Below, piece after piece: positions 7,305-18,146 of a stretch of 64,000 nucleotides of DNA. This stretch comes from Mangrovitalea sediminis (GTDB lineage Bacteria > Pseudomonadota > Gammaproteobacteria > Pseudomonadales > Oleiphilaceae). The position numbers and the translations under genes were made by a program. The DNA is taken from positions 310,001 to 374,000 of the forward strand of contig NZ_NTLB01000004.1 in the NCBI RefSeq assembly GCF_002514725.1. Reading direction: 5' to 3'. Each line of letters begins with the position of its first letter. Positions within the stretch are counted from its first letter, which is position 1. The notes below the pieces were generated by a model. The model searched no databases. It was not told the origin of the DNA and worked only from the letters and a program-made list of their open reading frames with translations.

Positions 7305-10163
7305 ATGCGACGTTGGGGAATTCGCCAGAAAGTCTTGGTTGTTGGCCTGGTGCCGACCATCGCAACCACAGTCCTGCTGGGGCTGTTCTTTACCCATAGC
7401 TGGGTCGGCAATATCTCCAAGCTCCTCGATGAGCGCGGTGCTTCCCTCAGTCGCCAGTTGGCCTCAGCCGTCGAGTACGGCATGTTCACCGGTAACCGCA
7501 ACCTGTTATTCGGCCTGGCCAGTTCCATGCTGGACGAACGTGATGTCCGATCGATCACCCTGCTCGATGCCTCTGGACAGGAACTGCTGCACACCGGTCC
7601 GCGCCTGGGCATTTCCATCCCGGCCTCGCTGCGCAAGCTCAGGAGCACGACAGAAACGGATGGCGAGGATTCGTCCATCTATATATCTCCCGTTCGCCTG
7701 CAGGACCTGATGCTCGACAGCGTTATGGATCTGGACAGTCGCCAGCAATCCCCTTCGGCCAGCAAGGCACCGCTGGGCTGGACGGTCGTCGAGCTGTCCC
7801 ATGCCGCCACCGATACGGAGCGTTACCGTGCCCTGCTCGTCAGCCTGTTGCTGGTTGGGGGCGGCATCCTCTTCAATTTGTTGATCGCCATGCGCATGAG
7901 CCGCTCGGTGACCGACCCGATCTTCAAGCTGACCCATGCCGTGCAGCGCCTCAAGGAAGGCCATCTGGACACTCGCGTCTATACGCAGGCCGGCCCGGAA
8001 CTGGTGCAGCTCGAGTCCGGCCTCAATGCCATGGCCGAAGAACTGAGCAAGGCCCATGCGGAGATGCAGCAGAACGTCGACCAGGCGACTGAGGACCTGC
8101 GCGAAACCCTGGAAACCATCGAAATCCAGAACATCGAACTGGACCTGGCGCGAAAGGAAGCGCTGGAAGCCAGTCGTATCAAGTCGGAGTTCCTGGCCAA
8201 TATGAGCCACGAGATCCGCACACCACTCAATGGCATCATCGGCTTCACGGACCTGCTACTGAAGAGCCCCCTCAGCCAGCAACAACGTGACCACCTGCAT
8301 ACGATCCGCAAGTCCTCGGAAATTCTGTTGACCATCATCAACGACCTCCTCGACTTCTCCAAGATCGAAGCCGGCAAGCTGGTGCTGGACCGCATCCCGT
8401 TCCGCCTGAGGGATATCGTCGAAGACGTTATGGTCATGCTGGCGCCGGCCGCCCATACCAAGAACCTGGACCTCGTTCCACTGGTCTACAGCGACGTACC
8501 CGACCACATCGTCGGCGACCCCCTGCGGGTCAAACAAATCATTACCAATCTGGTCAATAACGCGATCAAGTTCACCCAGACCGGCGAAGTGGTCATGCGC
8601 GCCATGCTTGATGACGAAGGCGACGATGAGCACCTCACCATACGTATCAGCGTCACCGACACGGGGGTGGGCCTCTCGCGCGCCCAGCAGCAGTCCCTGT
8701 TCAACGCCTTTACCCAAGGCGATGCGTCAACTGCCCGCCAGTTCGGGGGAACCGGACTGGGCCTTGTAATATCAAAGCGCCTGGTCGAGGAAATGGGCGG
8801 CGAGATTGGACTGGAAAGCGAGCTTGGTAAAGGCTCGACCTTCTGGTTCACCCTGAAAACCGACCTCGCGCCGGGCGGTGGGCTACCGGAGTGCCGTGAC
8901 GGCATCGGCAGCGAGCGTGTCATATATCTGGAACATCAAAAAACCACCGGTCTCTCCGTCGAACACCAGTTGAGTCAGTGGGGACTTGAAGTAACCCGTG
9001 TTGCCACACCGTCCGAAATGCTGGACAAGGTCGCCGCTGCGCAAAGTCAGCACAACGGCTATGCCGCCGCCCTGGTCGGCCTGACACGCCATCTACTCAA
9101 TTCCAATCAGTACCGGGACCTGCTCCACCAGTTGGAGGTCGAGCTCGACTGCCGCGTCATCCTGCTGACACCGACCCTGGATCACCACGACGTCGGTTTG
9201 GTCGACATGGCTTCGTTCCATCTGGTGAAACCCATTTACCGGGATCGCCTCTACGACGCACTGTTCCAGTTGGTCCACGGAACCACGCCACAAACCGACA
9301 CAGGCCCAGCCACGACCGGAGAATCGCAGCACCACCAAACAGTAGGCGTACCCAAGGTGCTCGCGGTGGATGACAACGATGCCAACCTGAAGTTGGTGCT
9401 GACCTTGCTGGAAGATCTCAATATCCGCAGTGAAGGTGCCGCCAGCGGCTTCGAGGCCCTCAGCAAGATTCGCCAACAGCGCTTTGACCTGGTCTTCATG
9501 GATGTGCAGATGCCCGGCATGGACGGCATCGAAACCACACGCCGCATAAGGGGGCTGGACGGACCCGGGCGCCATACGCCCATCGTCGCGCTAACGGCGC
9601 ATGCCCTGAGCGAAGAGCGAGACCGATTGCTACGTCGCGGCTTTGACGATTACCTGACCAAGCCGCTTTCCAGCGACAAGCTGACGGAGATCGTCCAACG
9701 TTACACCGGTTTTCGCAAGAAAACCGGCCATATACGGGATACGGGAATCGAAACGCCCCTGCCGGTTCGCCCCTCGTCGCGGGCTCGCCAGGCGCCTTGT
9801 GTCGATATCGAGGAGAGCATTCGCCTCGCGGCCGGCAAAGCCGACCTCGCGGAAGAGTTGTTCAGCATGTTACTGGAACAGTTATTGGCGGAACGCAACC
9901 TGATAGCGGACCTGCTCGAACAGGAAGACTGGCCGACCTTGCTGGAACATGTCCACAAGCTGCATGGCGCAACCCGTTACTGCGGTGTACCCGAACTGAG
10001 GCAGATCAGTGAGGAGACAGAAAGCGCCCTCAAACGCAGTGACGAAAATGTCGCTGCATTGACGAAACAACTCCTCGAAGCCATCGATCACGTCGAGCAT
10101 TGGTGCGATAAGACCCACTGGCAGTCACTGTTCCGCAACGCCGACAGCGCCTTGCCGTCCTGA
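7305..10163 (+). CDS. gacS: Hybrid sensor histidine kinase GacS/BarA
   Basis: Inner-membrane kinase that drives the GacA response regulator and, through it, small RNAs of the Rsm/Csr system. I chose the ATG at 7305 (952 aa), with GGGAG 11 nt upstream, over the upstream ATG at 7257. Domains: TM1 about 9-29, periplasmic loop to about 165, TM2 about 172-194, HAMP about 195-250, HisKA with H302 in MSHEIRTPL, HATPase about 400-515 (FGGTGLGL), a receiver domain with D733 in FMDVQMPGMDG, and a C-terminal Hpt domain with H884 in HKLHGATRY. This tripartite order is the GacS/BarA signature. It ends 7 bp from the convergent pdxJ with no terminator between. Confidence 0.93.
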   Translation: MRRWGIRQKVLVVGLVPTIATTVLLGLFFTHSWVGNISKLLDERGASLSRQLASAVEYGMFTGNRNLLFGLASSMLDERDVRSITLLDASGQELLHTGPRLGISIPASLRKLRSTTETDGEDSSIYISPVRLQDLMLDSVMDLDSRQQSPSASKAPLGWTVVELSHAATDTERYRALLVSLLLVGGGILFNLLIAMRMSRSVTDPIFKLTHAVQRLKEGHLDTRVYTQAGPELVQLESGLNAMAEELSKAHAEMQQNVDQATEDLRETLETIEIQNIELDLARKEALEASRIKSEFLANMSHEIRTPLNGIIGFTDLLLKSPLSQQQRDHLHTIRKSSEILLTIINDLLDFSKIEAGKLVLDRIPFRLRDIVEDVMVMLAPAAHTKNLDLVPLVYSDVPDHIVGDPLRVKQIITNLVNNAIKFTQTGEVVMRAMLDDEGDDEHLTIRISVTDTGVGLSRAQQQSLFNAFTQGDASTARQFGGTGLGLVISKRLVEEMGGEIGLESELGKGSTFWFTLKTDLAPGGGLPECRDGIGSERVIYLEHQKTTGLSVEHQLSQWGLEVTRVATPSEMLDKVAAAQSQHNGYAAALVGLTRHLLNSNQYRDLLHQLEVELDCRVILLTPTLDHHDVGLVDMASFHLVKPIYRDRLYDALFQLVHGTTPQTDTGPATTGESQHHQTVGVPKVLAVDDNDANLKLVLTLLEDLNIRSEGAASGFEALSKIRQQRFDLVFMDVQMPGMDGIETTRRIRGLDGPGRHTPIVALTAHALSEERDRLLRRGFDDYLTKPLSSDKLTEIVQRYTGFRKKTGHIRDTGIETPLPVRPSSRARQAPCVDIEESIRLAAGKADLAEELFSMLLEQLLAERNLIADLLEQEDWPTLLEHVHKLHGATRYCGVPELRQISEETESALKRSDENVAALTKQLLEAIDHVEHWCDKTHWQSLFRNADSALPS

Positions 10164-10170
10164 CAATCGC

Positions 10171-10914
10171 TCAAGCGCCGAAGAGGACGGCATCATCCAG
10201 GATCTTGCGCATGTCCATAACCGCCTGTTTCATGCCTGTGAATAGCGCGCGTGCCACGATACTGTGCCCGATATTGAGTTCATTGATGCCCTCTATGGCA
10301 GCAATCCGGGCCGTATTCTGGTAATTCAAACCATGGCCGGCGTTCACGATCAGCCCTTGATCCAGTGCGAAACGGACGCCCTCCCGAACCCGTAAAAATG
10401 CCGTTTCCTCCTGCTCGGGATCGGCAGCATCCGCATAGTGACCGGTATGGATCTCAATCACCGGCGCTCCGCAGCGCACCGCCGCCTCTATTTGTTCGCG
10501 CTCGGCATCGATGAACAGCGACACCTGGGTGCCGACAGCCGCCAGACGTTCACAGGCCTGCCGCACTTTCTCTTCCTGCGAAACCACATCCAGGCCACCC
10601 TCGGTGGTCAGCTCCTCGCGCTTCTCCGGCACCAGGCAACAACATTCGGGGCGCACACGCTCTGCAAATTCAAGCATTCCCTCGGTGACCGCCATTTCCA
10701 GATTCATGCGGGTATTCAGCAATTCCCTTAGCAACAGGACATCGCGCTCCTGGATATGACGGCGGTCCTCACGGGGATGGATGGTAATACCGTCGGCGCC
10801 AGCCTCTTCCGCCACCAGGGCCGCCTGAACCGGATCGGGATAACGGGTTCCCCGCGCCTGACGCAGTGTTGCCACGTGATCCACGTTAACCCCTAGCAGA
10901 ATCCTCTTTTTCAT
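10171..10914 (-). CDS. pdxJ: Pyridoxine 5'-phosphate synthase PdxJ
   Basis: Condenses 1-deoxyxylulose 5-phosphate with 3-amino-2-oxopropyl phosphate to give pyridoxine phosphate, the last ring-closing step of de novo vitamin B6 synthesis. The 247-residue TIM barrel begins [20 protein letters not shown], the strongly conserved N-terminus with the N-V-D-H-V-A active-site strand. Other family motifs are [24 protein letters not shown]-like ([10 protein letters not shown]), IEIHTGHYA and NAGHGLNY near the end. Its start overlaps the end of recO by 29 bp, so translation is probably coupled. It is the last gene of the lepA-to-pdxJ run. Confidence 0.96.
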   Translation of the reverse strand: MKKRILLGVNVDHVATLRQARGTRYPDPVQAALVAEEAGADGITIHPREDRRHIQERDVLLLRELLNTRMNLEMAVTEGMLEFAERVRPECCCLVPEKREELTTEGGLDVVSQEEKVRQACERLAAVGTQVSLFIDAEREQIEAAVRCGAPVIEIHTGHYADAADPEQEETAFLRVREGVRFALDQGLIVNAGHGLNYQNTARIAAIEGINELNIGHSIVARALFTGMKQAVMDMRKILDDAVLFGA

Positions 10915-11641
10915 GGTTATCGCCTCGCGAATGCGTAAACAGCTCCCGGCTGTGTAACGGCCGGCCCTGCAATAAATGATCGATCAGAACACGCATAACC
11001 CTTTTCGCCACACTCCGGGCACCTGGCGCATCATAGTCGTCATTGGCCAGCGCCAACAGCACATCGCCAGAGATATGCTGCAGTCGTGTACCGTCACCGG
11101 GACGCGCAGTAACCCCCTGCTCAGGGTCAAAACCATAAACCCTACCGGACTGGACCGGCTCACCACAATCGCTGGCAAGCTCCCAGGAAAAGCCCTGACC
11201 CAAGGCATCCATCAACGTCCGTTCGAAACGGCGTAACGGAATTTCGACGTTATCCGCCATCGCAAGCGAAGACAGGGTCTGGGCGTATGTGGCAAACAGT
11301 TCCGGGCAGGAATCCTGGGGAGGCAACAGGCGCTGGAGAAGTTCGTTCAGGTACAGGCCGCAATACAGGCGACGAGTACCGGAAAGCGCAGTGGAGGGAC
11401 GCGATTCGGCATCCGTCAGGGTCTTCAGGTCCGACCGCCCCTGCCAACCGACCAGCAACGCCTGGAAGGGTTGCAGTTGGGCCTTCCAGGGATTTTTCGG
11501 TCTATTGGCGCCGCGCGCCACCAGGCTGACGCGGCCATGATGTAAGGTGAAAACATCCAGCAGCAGGCTGGTTTCACGGAAGTCACGCCGGTGCAGGACA
11601 AAAGCCGGCTCCTGATCGACCTGCCCCGCCATCGCCGTCAT
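10886..11641 (-). CDS. recO: DNA repair protein RecO
   Basis: Recombination mediator that works with RecR (and RecF) to load RecA on SSB-coated single-stranded DNA. The 251-residue protein has the OB-fold N-terminus with [19 protein letters not shown] and [14 protein letters not shown], followed by the all-helical region with [14 protein letters not shown]. Length fits the family (E. coli 242). It starts within the ATGA overlap with era (1 bp shared) and its 3' end runs 29 bp into pdxJ. The zinc-finger cysteines of some RecO proteins are not evident. The order era-recO-pdxJ is conserved through gammaproteobacteria. Confidence 0.93.
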   Translation of the reverse strand: MTAMAGQVDQEPAFVLHRRDFRETSLLLDVFTLHHGRVSLVARGANRPKNPWKAQLQPFQALLVGWQGRSDLKTLTDAESRPSTALSGTRRLYCGLYLNELLQRLLPPQDSCPELFATYAQTLSSLAMADNVEIPLRRFERTLMDALGQGFSWELASDCGEPVQSGRVYGFDPEQGVTARPGDGTRLQHISGDVLLALANDDYDAPGARSVAKRVMRVLIDHLLQGRPLHSRELFTHSRGDNHEKEDSARG

Positions 11642-12564
11642 CAGCTATCGTGGAAGCCCAGGCTCCGTAGGGCACGCTCGTCATCGGACCAGCCTTTACG
11701 GACCTTGACCCAAAGTCGCAGCATCACTTTACGGTCGAACAAGCGCTCCATATCGACCCGAGCCTCCTGCCCAATCTGACGCAGGCGTTCTCCACCCTCG
11801 CCGATCACGATTTTTTTCTGCCCCTGCCGCTCAACCAGGATCAACGCATTAATGTGCAGGCTCTTGCCACTATCCTGGAAGGATTCGATTTCGACCGCCA
11901 CGGAATAGGGCAACTCTGCCCCCAACTGCCGCATGACCTTCTCCCGAACCAGTTCGGCCGCAAGGAAACGTTGCGAACGATCCGTGATCTGGTCTTCATC
12001 GTAAAAGTGAACACCTTCAGGTAGATAGCCGCTGATCACCTGCGTCAGACGATCCAGGTTATTTCCCTTGAGGGCGGACAACGGCACGATATCCGAAAAG
12101 TTATACAGCGACGACAGGTGCTGGATATGGGGCAACAGCTTGTCCCGGTCAGCGATCTGATCGACCTTATTGATAGCCAGAACGACTGGACATGTGACCC
12201 GCTTGAGTTTTTCCAGCACACGCTCGTCGTCTGTGGTCCACTGCAACTTATCCACCACGAAGACCACTACGTCGACATGCGAGAGCGCCGCCGTCGCAGC
12301 CCGGTTCATATGCCGGTTGATCGCGCGGGAATCGTCATCGTGCATCCCCGGCGTATCCACATAGATCGCCTGGACAGGTCCTTCGGTCCAGATACCGATA
12401 ATCTGGTGCTGCGTCGTTTGTGGCTTACGGGAGGTAATACTGATTTTCTGGCCGAGAATATGGTTGAGCAATGTGGACTTGCCCACGTTGGGGCGTCCAA
12501 CGATGGCCACGTATCCACACTGGGACTTCGTCCCGGCTGAAGTGTTTTCCGGCTGATCCGTCAT
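11641..12564 (-). CDS. era: Ribosome-assembly GTPase Era
   Basis: Essential GTPase that binds the 3' end of 16S rRNA and helps mature the 30S subunit. The 307-residue protein has the P-loop GRPNVGKS (residues 23-30), the G3 motif DTPGMH (70-75) and the G4 motif NKVD (132-135). The C-terminal KH domain (about 215-290) contains the [20 protein letters not shown]-binding loop. A short N-terminal extension ([15 protein letters not shown]) precedes the GTPase. It overlaps rnc by 4 bp and recO by 1 bp (ATGA), which indicates coupled translation within the lepA-pdxJ operon. Confidence 0.97.
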   Translation of the reverse strand: MTDQPENTSAGTKSQCGYVAIVGRPNVGKSTLLNHILGQKISITSRKPQTTQHQIIGIWTEGPVQAIYVDTPGMHDDDSRAINRHMNRAATAALSHVDVVVFVVDKLQWTTDDERVLEKLKRVTCPVVLAINKVDQIADRDKLLPHIQHLSSLYNFSDIVPLSALKGNNLDRLTQVISGYLPEGVHFYDEDQITDRSQRFLAAELVREKVMRQLGAELPYSVAVEIESFQDSGKSLHINALILVERQGQKKIVIGEGGERLRQIGQEARVDMERLFDRKVMLRLWVKVRKGWSDDERALRSLGFHDS

Positions 12565-13256
12565 CGCGATGACTCCACACCCAAAGCCCTTAATGCGGCT
12601 TGCGCCGCCTGCTGTTCAGCCACGCGCCGACTGCCACCCCGTCCAGACGTCGATGCTTCCAGGCTGGGTACAACACATTCTACGAGGAAAGTCTGGGCGT
12701 GGGCTTCCCCTTCCACCGAGACCACCTCATAACGAGGCAACTGTAACTGACGCGCCTGCAGAAATTCCTGCAGCCGGGTTTTCGGATCCTTCTGGGTGTC
12801 TTCGATACTGAGTGCATCCAGACGGGCGCTGAACCAAGCCAGCACCTGGCCTCGGCATGTCGCAAAATCACTGTCCAGATAGATAGCTCCGATAATCGAC
12901 TCCAGGGCATCTGCCAGGATGGAATCGCGACGATAACCGCCACTCTTCAACTCACCGGACCCTAATCGCAGATAGTCGCCGAGCCCAAACTCCCGGGCCA
13001 GTTCCGCCAGCGTCACCCCTTTGACCAACCTCGCCCGCAGACGACTGAGCTGCCCCTCGCGAGCCGCACCGAAATGCTGGTAGAGATATTCGGCGATGAC
13101 CATGTTCAGAATGGAGTCGCCCAGAAACTCCAGACGTTCGTTATTGCGTCCGCCAAAGCTGCGATGGGTCAAGGCCAGCAAAAGCAGTTCGTCATTACGG
13201 AAAGTGTATCCCAGGCGACGTTGAAGTCGCTCCGTGGATGGTTCGGTTCCTGTCAC
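12561..13256 (-). CDS. rnc: Ribonuclease III
   Basis: Double-strand-specific endoribonuclease that processes rRNA precursors and many mRNAs and sRNA duplexes. The 231-residue protein has the family signature [13 protein letters not shown] (from residue 39), with catalytic acidic residues E43 and D47, and the second acidic cluster in [14 protein letters not shown] double-stranded RNA-binding domain fills about residues 155-228 and includes the conserved [15 protein letters not shown]. It overlaps era by 4 bp and DUF4845 by 4 bp. Length equals the usual 220-230. Confidence 0.97.
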   Translation of the reverse strand: MTGTEPSTERLQRRLGYTFRNDELLLLALTHRSFGGRNNERLEFLGDSILNMVIAEYLYQHFGAAREGQLSRLRARLVKGVTLAELAREFGLGDYLRLGSGELKSGGYRRDSILADALESIIGAIYLDSDFATCRGQVLAWFSARLDALSIEDTQKDPKTRLQEFLQARQLQLPRYEVVSVEGEAHAQTFLVECVVPSLEASTSGRGGSRRVAEQQAAQAALRALGVESSR

Positions 13257-13621
13257 TGCGTACTCATTTCATAGTGGTTCGTAAAGGTCTGGACCGCGTC
13301 GATATTGCCAACGATATGGGTACGGACTTCGTAGTGGAGATCGATATCGATCTGGTTGTCCACCTGCGTGATCTTGATCGCCTTGTCTGCATCGAAATGA
13401 TCAATAGCGTTCACATCGAGATGGCGGCTAATGAGCTTTCTGACGCCATCTGGCGTGCGGTCGCTGGGACCGGCTTCCTGGGTCACGCTGACAATCGACT
13501 TTTCGATGGTGTAGTGATCCATATAACCCGGCCCCAACTTGATCGCCAGGGTCGCCACCGAGACCAACACAATCATGATGATCAACATACCCAGAACCGA
13601 TGCGCCGCGCTGATGCTTCAT
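13253..13621 (-). CDS. DUF4845 single-pass membrane protein
   Basis: A 122-residue protein located between lepB and rnc, the conserved place for DUF4845 in Pseudomonas and relatives (PA0769 position). I chose the ATG at 13621 because GGAG lies 5 nt upstream and the protein then begins [20 protein letters not shown], a basic N-terminus followed by one membrane helix (about 8-30) that resembles a class III (pilin-like) signal. The rest is a small extracytoplasmic domain. Function is unknown in the family; its neighbours suggest a link with protein export or envelope upkeep. The 3' end overlaps rnc by 4 bp. Confidence 0.85.
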   Translation of the reverse strand: MKHQRGASVLGMLIIMIVLVSVATLAIKLGPGYMDHYTIEKSIVSVTQEAGPSDRTPDGVRKLISRHLDVNAIDHFDADKAIKITQVDNQIDIDLHYEVRTHIVGNIDAVQTFTNHYEMSTQ

Positions 13622-13677
13622 AAGATCTCCACACATGTCCTGACGACAAGATAAGCGCCTTTCAACAGACACCCTGT

Positions 13678-14463
13678 TTAATTCAGCAGTCGATCCCGGC
13701 TGAAGCTCGGCAGCTCCCATCCCTTCATATGCATCCAGATGGCAAACGCCTTGCCCACAATCAAGTGCTCGGGGACGAAGCCCCAGAAACGGCTATCGTC
13801 ACTGTTGTCGCGATTATCGCCCATCATGAAATATTCATGGGGCGGCACCACCCACTCACCATCTGCCCGCGGATCACTGGCTCCGGGGATGTGGTACATC
13901 TTGTGGTTTACCTTGCCCAGATGCTCTTCGAACAACCGGTAGGGTGGCAGGTCCGCAATGTACTCCTTGGGCACCGCCTTACCATTAATATAGAGGGTTT
14001 CATTGTGATAACGAATATGATCGCCCGGCACGCCGATCACACGCTTGATGAAATTCGTCTTGCCGTCGACCGGATACTTGAACACCATGATATCGCCGCG
14101 CTTGGGTTCTCCCACGCTGAGGATCTTGGTGCGCAATACCGGCAGACGCACCCCGTAGGCGAATTTGTTGACCAGGATAAAATCCCCCACCTGCAAGGTC
14201 GGCAGCATCGAGCCCGACGGAATCTGGAAGGGCTCCACCAGGAATGAGCGCAGGATCAGGACTATCAGCAGGATCGGGAAGAACGATCGGCACAACTCAA
14301 TGAGATAGGGCTCGTCAGTTTCCTCTTCATCCGTCGCTGGGGACTCCCCCCCGGCAGCGACCTTCGCCAGCCGCCCCCGCCGCAGAAACAGGATGTCGAC
14401 CAACCATACCAGTCCGGTACCCAGCGTCAGCAGGGTCAAAATCAGGGGGAAATCTATATTCAT
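13678..14463 (-). CDS. lepB: Signal peptidase I
   Basis: Membrane serine protease that removes signal peptides from Sec and Tat exported proteins on the periplasmic face. The 261-residue protein has two N-terminal membrane helices (about 5-26 and 60-78). The catalytic Ser is S85 in IPSGSMLPTL and the general-base Lys is K140 in NFIKRVIGVPGDHI. The C-terminal box GDNRDNSDDSR is the S26 family signature. AGGA lies upstream of the ATG, 8 bp after the lepA stop. The linkage lepA-lepB-rnc-era is conserved. Confidence 0.97.
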   Translation of the reverse strand: MNIDFPLILTLLTLGTGLVWLVDILFLRRGRLAKVAAGGESPATDEEETDEPYLIELCRSFFPILLIVLILRSFLVEPFQIPSGSMLPTLQVGDFILVNKFAYGVRLPVLRTKILSVGEPKRGDIMVFKYPVDGKTNFIKRVIGVPGDHIRYHNETLYINGKAVPKEYIADLPPYRLFEEHLGKVNHKMYHIPGASDPRADGEWVVPPHEYFMMGDNRDNSDDSRFWGFVPEHLIVGKAFAIWMHMKGWELPSFSRDRLLN

Positions 14464-14471
14464 CTCGGGTC

Positions 14472-16271
14472 CTAGTTATCGACACGGAGGACGGCAAGAA
14501 ACGCTTCCTGCGGCACTTCTACACGGCCGAGTTGCTTCATGCGTTTCTTCCCTTCTTTCTGCTTCTGCAGCAGCTTTTTCTTACGACTGACGTCACCACC
14601 GTAACACTTGGCCGTGACGTTCTTGCGTAACGCTTTGACGGTCTGACGCGCAATGACCTGGTTCCCAATCGCCGCCTGAATCGCAACGTCGAACATCTGC
14701 CGGGGAATCAGCTCCTTCATCTTCTCGGTCAATACCCGGCCACGGTTATGGGAATGCTCGCGATGCACGATCAGCGCCAGAGCATCCACCTTGTCACCGT
14801 TGATCAGAACATCCAGGCGCACAAGATTGGCCGGTTGGAAGCGGATGAAATGGTAATCCAGCGACGCAAATCCGCGGCTGACCGATTTCAGCCGGTCGAA
14901 GAAATCGAGGACAACCTCGCTCATCGGCAATTCATAGGTCAATTGCACCTGCGCGCCCAGGAACAGCATGTTCTTCTGGATGCCCCGACGTTCCTCACAC
15001 AGCGCAATAACGTTCCCCAAATGATCCTGAGGTACGAGAATATTGGCTTCGACGATGGGCTCGCGCATCTCCTCGATGGTGCCGAGATCGGGCAACCGCG
15101 AGGGATTATCCACATAGATGGTTTCTTTTTGGGTGGTCAGAATCTCGTAGACCACGGTCGGCGCAGTGGTAATCAGGTCGAGATCGTATTCCCGCTCCAG
15201 GCGCTCCTGGATGATCTCCATGTGCAGCATGCCCAGGAAACCGCAGCGGAAACCAAAACCCAGGGCATCCGAGTTCTCCGGCTCGAAGAACAGCGAAGCG
15301 TCGTTAAGCGTAAGCTTTTCCAGCGCATCGCGGAAGTCGTCATAGTCATCCGCATTGACCGGGAACAAACCGGCATAAACCTGGGGCTTAACCTTTTTAA
15401 AGCCCGGCAGGGAGGCCACATCGGGAGTCTTCTGGTGAGTGATGGTATCACCCACCGGAGCACCATGAATGTCCTTGATACCCGCGACGATGAAACCTAC
15501 CTCACCGGCCCTGAGCACCCCGGTATCGGTCTGTTTCGGCGTAAAGATCCCGACCTTGTCCACTGGATGAGCCTTGCCCGTGGACTTCATCTGAATCTTA
15601 TCGCCTTTTCTCACCGTCCCCTGGAAAACCCGCACCAAGGATACGATACCCAGGTAATTGTCGAACCAGGAGTCGATGATCAACGCTTGCAGCGGCGCCT
15701 CCACATCCCCCTTGGGCGGAGGAATCAGGCGAATGATCTCTTCCAGAACATCATCCACCCCCATGCCGCTCTTGGCACTGCAACGAACGGCATCACCCGC
15801 CTCAATACCGATGATCTCCTCAATTTCCTTGGCAACCCGCTCGGGATCGGCCTGAGGAAGGTCCATCTTGTTCAGTACCGGAACCACTTCCAAACCTTGT
15901 TCGATGGCGGTATAGCAATTGGCCACCGACTGCGCTTCAACCCCCTGCCCCGCATCGACCACCAGCAGAGCGCCCTCGCAGGCCGCCAGCGAACGGGAAA
16001 CCTCGTAGGAGAAATCCACGTGCCCAGGGGTATCGATGAAATTCAATTCGTATTCCCGGCCATCCTGCGCGCGGTAATTGAGGGTGACGCTCTGGGCTTT
16101 GATCGTAATGCCCCGCTCACGCTCCAGGTCCATCGAATCCAGCACCTGTTCAGCCATTTCCCGGGCAGTGAGTCCCCCACATACCTGGATGAAACGGTCT
16201 GCCAGCGTGGACTTGCCGTGATCGATATGGGCAATAATGGAGAAGTTACGAATATGGCTCAGGTCACTCAC
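14472..16271 (-). CDS. lepA: Elongation factor 4 (LepA) GTPase
   Basis: Translational GTPase related to EF-G that back-translocates or helps initiate ribosomes under stress. I place the start at the GTG at 16271, giving [20 protein letters not shown] and 599 residues, exactly the E. coli LepA length. An in-frame ATG at 16325 would add 18 residues of unconserved sequence; neither start has a strong ribosome binding site. Visible motifs are AHIDHGKST (P-loop), DTPGHVDF (G3) and NKMDLP (G4). The C-terminal domain (from about residue 490) ends in the basic region with [16 protein letters not shown]. It is first in the lepA-to-pdxJ series. Confidence 0.95.
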   Translation of the reverse strand: MSDLSHIRNFSIIAHIDHGKSTLADRFIQVCGGLTAREMAEQVLDSMDLERERGITIKAQSVTLNYRAQDGREYELNFIDTPGHVDFSYEVSRSLAACEGALLVVDAGQGVEAQSVANCYTAIEQGLEVVPVLNKMDLPQADPERVAKEIEEIIGIEAGDAVRCSAKSGMGVDDVLEEIIRLIPPPKGDVEAPLQALIIDSWFDNYLGIVSLVRVFQGTVRKGDKIQMKSTGKAHPVDKVGIFTPKQTDTGVLRAGEVGFIVAGIKDIHGAPVGDTITHQKTPDVASLPGFKKVKPQVYAGLFPVNADDYDDFRDALEKLTLNDASLFFEPENSDALGFGFRCGFLGMLHMEIIQERLEREYDLDLITTAPTVVYEILTTQKETIYVDNPSRLPDLGTIEEMREPIVEANILVPQDHLGNVIALCEERRGIQKNMLFLGAQVQLTYELPMSEVVLDFFDRLKSVSRGFASLDYHFIRFQPANLVRLDVLINGDKVDALALIVHREHSHNRGRVLTEKMKELIPRQMFDVAIQAAIGNQVIARQTVKALRKNVTAKCYGGDVSRKKKLLQKQKEGKKRMKQLGRVEVPQEAFLAVLRVDN

Positions 16272-16453
16272 AGACAATCTATACCCGCTTTCCAGGAAAC
16301 TGCTTGATGACCCCATCGCATGCACGGTGCTTGGGCGAACGACGGAGGGCTTTGGTATAACCGCGCGATTTTACCGAAGGCCACCGGTCATTACCATGTT
16401 CCTGACAGACAACGCGGGAATTAAGCGCTGCCGATGCGATAAAACCCCGCAAA

Positions 16454-16480
16454 AGAAAACCCGCGCATCGCGCGGGCTTT
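16454..16480 (-). terminator. Rho-independent terminator after mucD
   Basis: CCCGCGC (16460-16466), loop ATC, GCGCGGG (16470-16476) form a 7-bp GC stem. On the minus strand it is followed by TTTTCTTTTG. It begins 22 bp after the mucD stop codon and so closes the algU-mucABCD transcript before lepA. Confidence 0.8.
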
Positions 16481-16501
16481 CTCTGGCGGTATGATGCCGA
16501 T

Positions 16502-17923
16502 CTATTTCTTCTTGGGAATTTTCACCACGATGAAGGAGGGATTGCCGTTGCGGACAATCAGCACCGGAATCGCTTTACCCAAAGGCAACTCTTTCACCAC
16601 CTTGTTAAAGACTTTTACCGAATCAATCGAATGATTGTTGATGCTGCGGATCACGTCATTGGACTGGATACCCGCATCCATCGCCGGCCCCTGCCCTACC
16701 TGGCCGACCAGTACACCGCCTTCGATATTCCACTGTTTCTTAAGCTTGTCCGGCAACGCCTGCACACTGATGCCCAGCTTGTTGTCAGTGATTTGTGGAG
16801 CGACGCCGCCCTGACCCGATCCAGCAACCTGTTCTGCCGGCAGCTTGCCGATCGTCACATCGATCGTTTTGCGCTCACCATTTCGCAATATAAGCAGCTT
16901 GGCCGTACCGCCCACACGGGTGCTACCGACCAGCGGCGGCAGATCCGATGAGAGATTGATCTTATGTCCGTCATACTCGAGGATGATGTCGCCCGCCTGC
17001 AGACCAGCCTTGGCCGCCGGAGAGCCGTCCATCACCTGAGCTACCAGGGCGCCGTGCGGCGTCTTCAGACCGAAAGACTCAGCCAGGTCACGACTGACTT
17101 CCTGAATCAGCACACCCAGCCAGCCGCGCGAAACATGCCCGGTATCCTTGATCTGATGGAAGGCATTCATCGCGACATTGATGGGAATCGCGAACGACAG
17201 CCCCATGAAACCACCGGAGCGGGTATAGATCTGGGAATTGATACCCACGACCTGGCCATCCATATTGAACAGCGGGCCACCCGAGTTACCTGGGTTGATC
17301 GCGACGTCGGTCTGAATGAAGGGTACGTAATTCTCATCAGGCAGGGCCCGGCCGATAGCACTGACAATACCCTCGGTCACACTGTAATCGAAGCCGAACG
17401 GCGAACCGATCGCAAACACCCACTGTCCCACCTGCAGATCGTCCGAGTTGCCCAGCTTGACCACTGGCAGGTCATCCGCCTTGACCTTAAGCACGGCGAT
17501 ATCCGCGCGCTTGTCGACGCCAACGACCTTGGCATCGAGTTCACGTCGATCACTCAGGCGAACCGTAATCTTATCGGCGCCCTTGATAACGTGGTTGTTG
17601 GTCAGGATATAACCGTCAGAAGAGACGATAAAACCCGATCCCATGGAGCGACGCTCGCCTTGTGCGTGAGGGCTGATCTGGGGAGCGTTGGGACCGAAGA
17701 AATGGCGGAAGAATTCCGGCAGTTGCTGAATCTGGTTCTGATCCAGCGTTGCCTGGCTGTTGCTGCCCAACTCGGCTGTCGCACTGACATTCACCACCGC
17801 CGCCTTGTTCTCTTTCACCAGTTTCGTGAAATCGGGCAATTCACCGGCGCGAGCCACCACTGCGGTCAACATCAAGACCCACAACAGCGAGAACGGCAGG
17901 ATGAAACGCTTTTTCATCACCAT
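16502..17923 (-). CDS. mucD: Periplasmic serine protease MucD (DegP/HtrA family)
   Basis: HtrA-type protease and chaperone that degrades misfolded envelope proteins and damps AlgU activation. I chose the ATG at 17923 (473 aa), with GGAG 6 nt upstream, over a further-upstream ATG at 17992. A Sec signal peptide spans residues 1-26 (cleavage after VVARA). The catalytic triad is H111 (TNNHVIKGAD), D141 (KRADIAVLKV) and S214 (NPGNSGGPLF). Two PDZ domains follow (about 255-345 and 370-465). It is separated from mucC by 223 bp, larger than other gaps in the operon. That gap contains a palindrome TTCGGC-AA-GCCGAA (17999-18012), so an extra promoter is possible. Confidence 0.95.
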   Translation of the reverse strand: MVMKKRFILPFSLLWVLMLTAVVARAGELPDFTKLVKENKAAVVNVSATAELGSNSQATLDQNQIQQLPEFFRHFFGPNAPQISPHAQGERRSMGSGFIVSSDGYILTNNHVIKGADKITVRLSDRRELDAKVVGVDKRADIAVLKVKADDLPVVKLGNSDDLQVGQWVFAIGSPFGFDYSVTEGIVSAIGRALPDENYVPFIQTDVAINPGNSGGPLFNMDGQVVGINSQIYTRSGGFMGLSFAIPINVAMNAFHQIKDTGHVSRGWLGVLIQEVSRDLAESFGLKTPHGALVAQVMDGSPAAKAGLQAGDIILEYDGHKINLSSDLPPLVGSTRVGGTAKLLILRNGERKTIDVTIGKLPAEQVAGSGQGGVAPQITDNKLGISVQALPDKLKKQWNIEGGVLVGQVGQGPAMDAGIQSNDVIRSINNHSIDSVKVFNKVVKELPLGKAIPVLIVRNGNPSFIVVKIPKKK

Positions 17924-18146
17924 GCTTGTCTCCAACGTCAAAAATGGGGGAATGAGAGAATCAGTAACATTCCTGATTTCCTGACTTATCATTCTGTGTT
18001 CGGCAAGCCGAATTTCAAATTAAGGATTGGTAAGTCGTCAAAAACGATGGGTTTCATCACACAACGACCGCCAACACAACGGGAAGATGGGCGGGGAGCG
18101 AGATGCCAGCGCCCGCAAGACCAGAAAATCAGCCTACATTGGCGCG

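Noticed and set aside
14748-16307. A 519-residue open frame antisense to lepA
   Set aside because: It mirrors the conserved LepA protein and shows no protein family.
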